NCBI RefSeq assembly: GCF_963665245.1
Contig: NZ_OY762269.1
Coordinates: forward strand, 1,612,001-1,676,000
DNA: 64,000 nucleotides
From: an uncultured Paludibaculum sp.
GTDB taxonomy: Bacteria; Acidobacteriota; Terriglobia; Bryobacterales; Bryobacteraceae
Reading direction: 5' to 3'
Part shown: one piece after another, positions 62,532 through 64,000 of the stretch
How positions within the stretch are numbered: position 1 is the first letter of the stretch
How the letters are laid out: the number at the start of each line of letters is the position of its first letter
Notes under the pieces: generated by a model
Database searches by the model: none
Seen by the model: the letters and a program-made list of their open reading frames with translations, nothing else
What the model was told of the DNA's origin: nothing
Position numbers and translations under genes: made by a program

Positions 62532-63790
62532 CCGAAAACGAGCTCGTCGAGCAGAGAACACGACTCCAGATGCTGGCTGTCGCACTAACAGCCGTTGTGA
62601 TTGCGCTGGCAGCCTTTATCCTTTTGACACGAAAAGGCGAAGCCCCTCCCCTCCCGACGTCTGCCGAAGCCGCCGGCGCCAAATCGGATGCCGGTATCAT
62701 TCGCATGAACCCGCAAGCCCAGCGGGAGGCCAATCTGGCTGTAGTCCTCGCCGCCAGTAGCGTCGAGAAGGACACCATCCGGGCCAATGGGCAGATCACC
62801 GTCAACGAGAACGAGACTTGGCATGTCGGTGCTCTTGCCGAAGGCAAGGTTATGCACGTGCTCGCCAACATCGGTGACCACGTCAACCAAGGGCAGGTGC
62901 TCGCTCTGATGCACAGTCACACGGTGCACGAGACCCGCGCCGCCTACATCCAGGCGCAAGCGGAGCTTGATCGAGCCATCGCCCACAGAGAAATGGCCCG
63001 CCGTGTCGCGGAACGCGCTCAGCGACTGCTCAAGGTCGAAGCTATCTCGCAGGAACAGGCCGACCAGGCTGCCAACGACCTCCGCAGCTCCGAAACCAAC
63101 ATCGTCAAGGCCCGCGCCGATCTGGAAAAGGAGAAGCAGCACATGACGGAGTTCCTGGAGATCGATCCCGTCGGCACTCGCCATGCCAGCGACGCGACCG
63201 ACGATCCCGACGCTGTGCCCATCAAGGCGCCCAGCGCCGGTGTCATCCTTCGTCGCCTTGTGAGCAGTGGCAGCGTGCTCTCCGTTGGGCAGGAGGCATT
63301 CACCATCTCCAACCTGAATAGCCTCTGGGTCATCGCCGGGGTAAATGAAGCCGATCTCGCCGCCGTGCGGCCCGGAATGCTGGCCCGCATCAGCGTTCGG
63401 GCGTTTCCGGAGCGAACGTTTGCCGGCACCGTCCTGCAATTGGGCGAAGAACTCGATCCCGCCACGCGCACACTCAAGGTCCGTATTAATCTTCCTAACC
63501 CGCAGGGCAACCTGAAGCCCGAGATGTTCGCCCAGGTGGATCTGGAACAGGGTGAGAGCCGGCCCGCACTGTACATCCCTGAATCCGCGGTCGAGGATCT
63601 CAACGGCCAGAAAGTTGCCTTCGTGCAAATGGGCAGCGACAGTTTCCAGGTGCGAACTCTCAAAATTGGCGCTACCACCAACGGACAGGTCGAGGTCACG
63701 GGCGGTATCAATGAAGGGGAACGCGTCGTCACTCGCGGGGCGTTCGCTCTGAAGAGCGAACTGCTCAAGACTTCGTTGCAGGGGGAATAG
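62528..63790 (+). CDS. RND efflux periplasmic adaptor (HlyD/CzcB-like)
   Basis: 420 residues. N-terminal membrane anchor (AVALTAVVIALAAFILL), biotinyl-lipoyl half-motifs (GKVMHVLANIGDHVNQGQVLAL and KAPSAGVILRRLVSSGSVLSVGQ) flanking an alpha-hairpin, and the C-terminal beta-barrel (RISVRAFPERTFAGTVLQLGEELD). No His/Met-rich metal-binding tail is seen. The CzcB-like family links the RND pump to the TolC duct. Confidence 0.92.
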   Translation: MTENELVEQRTRLQMLAVALTAVVIALAAFILLTRKGEAPPLPTSAEAAGAKSDAGIIRMNPQAQREANLAVVLAASSVEKDTIRANGQITVNENETWHVGALAEGKVMHVLANIGDHVNQGQVLALMHSHTVHETRAAYIQAQAELDRAIAHREMARRVAERAQRLLKVEAISQEQADQAANDLRSSETNIVKARADLEKEKQHMTEFLEIDPVGTRHASDATDDPDAVPIKAPSAGVILRRLVSSGSVLSVGQEAFTISNLNSLWVIAGVNEADLAAVRPGMLARISVRAFPERTFAGTVLQLGEELDPATRTLKVRINLPNPQGNLKPEMFAQVDLEQGESRPALYIPESAVEDLNGQKVAFVQMGSDSFQVRTLKIGATTNGQVEVTGGINEGERVVTRGAFALKSELLKTSLQGE

Positions 63791-63797
63791 CGGCGCC

Positions 63798-64000
63798 ATG
63801 CTCAATCGCTTAATCGACGCTGCCTTGAGTCATCGGCTCCTCGTAGGTGCTCTTCTGGCGGCTGTGATCCTCGCCGGGGTCGTTGTGATGCTGCGGCTGC
63901 CCGTCGATGCCTTTCCCGATCTGACGAACAATCAGGTTGTAGTCATCACCGAATGCCCCGCGATGCCGCCGCTCGAAGTGGAAAGCCGCGTCACCTTCCC
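63798..64000 (+). CDS. Heavy-metal-efflux RND pump (CzcA/CusA-like), N-terminal fragment at the window edge
   Basis: 67 residues to the window end. The start gives NRLIDAALSHRLLVGALLAAV, the first membrane helix, then RLPVDAFPDLTNNQVVVITECPAMPPLEVE, the diagnostic CzcA/CusA-type opening (family consensus P(V/I)DAFPDVTN.QVQV.TEAPG..P.EVE). Heavy-metal (Cu, Co, Zn, Cd) export is therefore more likely than drug export. The GCGCC spacing lacks a strong Shine-Dalgarno. The rest of the gene lies beyond the window. Confidence 0.9.
   Translation, partial: MLNRLIDAALSHRLLVGALLAAVILAGVVVMLRLPVDAFPDLTNNQVVVITECPAMPPLEVESRVTF

Overview
GC-rich, densely coding DNA, almost certainly from Acidobacteriota and most likely the Bryobacterales/Solibacteraceae lineage. 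Evidence: a PadR regulator coupled to an 'acidobacterial duplicated orphan permease' (50706-53722), a beta-propeller protein with a Solibacter-type (TIGR03437-like) C-terminal domain (30767-32686), three Oar-like outer-membrane receptors, a VCBS/ASPIC-UnbV protein, and palindromic intergenic repeats beside a REP-associated transposase. No rRNA, tRNA or CRISPR array was seen. The taxonomic call is inference from gene families, not from a marker gene.

Layout. 1-4482: the start of a secreted isomerase-like protein (cut by the window edge), a half-size ABC exporter and a HerA-like ATPase. 4750-9080: an iron-acquisition trio (STN-type TonB receptor, PiuC-like dioxygenase, PepSY membrane protein). 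9093-14415 (minus): an apparent operon of AlgI/DltB-type MBOAT, two SGNH proteins, a DltC-like carrier protein and a KAS III-like enzyme whose catalytic Cys is Ser. This looks like an envelope or exopolysaccharide O-acylation system with its own carrier and is the best candidate for something undescribed. 14470-18023: a secreted metallo-beta-lactamase-fold protein, a zinc-ribbon membrane protein and a large membrane protein. 18109-20425: argC-argB-short argA, with overlapping ends. 20566-23655: a molybdopterin-binding-domain protein, an enolase-superfamily enzyme and a polysaccharide deacetylase.

23656-25222 is a rearranged accessory patch: a Y1 (HUH) transposase of RAYT type, REP-like inverted repeats, and an exact 470-bp-period tandem duplication carrying the 3' ends of the transposase and of the neighbouring lytTR gene. 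25057-26906 is the intact LytTR/LytS two-component pair. 27076-30624 holds an MFS transporter and a tightly overlapping chain (secreted helical protein, 11-Cys mini-protein, PIG-L deacetylase), then a FecR-domain protein. 30767-36539 holds the TIGR03437 protein, an exported-looking methyltransferase, an orphan histidine kinase coupled to a lipoprotein beta-propeller, and bshA (bacillithiol synthesis). 36620-43203: rpiA, an Oar-like receptor without its N-terminal domain, a VCBS/ASPIC protein, and a divergent TPR protein.

43485-46817 is a full Oar receptor. 46952-49561 is a copper operon (copZ-copA-csoR) behind a promoter with a G-rich spacer that resembles a CsoR operator. 49565-57312 holds a YVTN propeller, the ADOP permease and its PadR regulator (with a clear inverted repeat), and another full Oar receptor. 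57549-61081 encodes the two subunits of a biotin-dependent acyl-CoA carboxylase. 61296 to the end is a TolC/adaptor/RND efflux operon that runs off the window. Gene starts were often moved downstream of the longest possible reading frame on the basis of signal peptides, Shine-Dalgarno sites and 4-bp stop/start overlaps.
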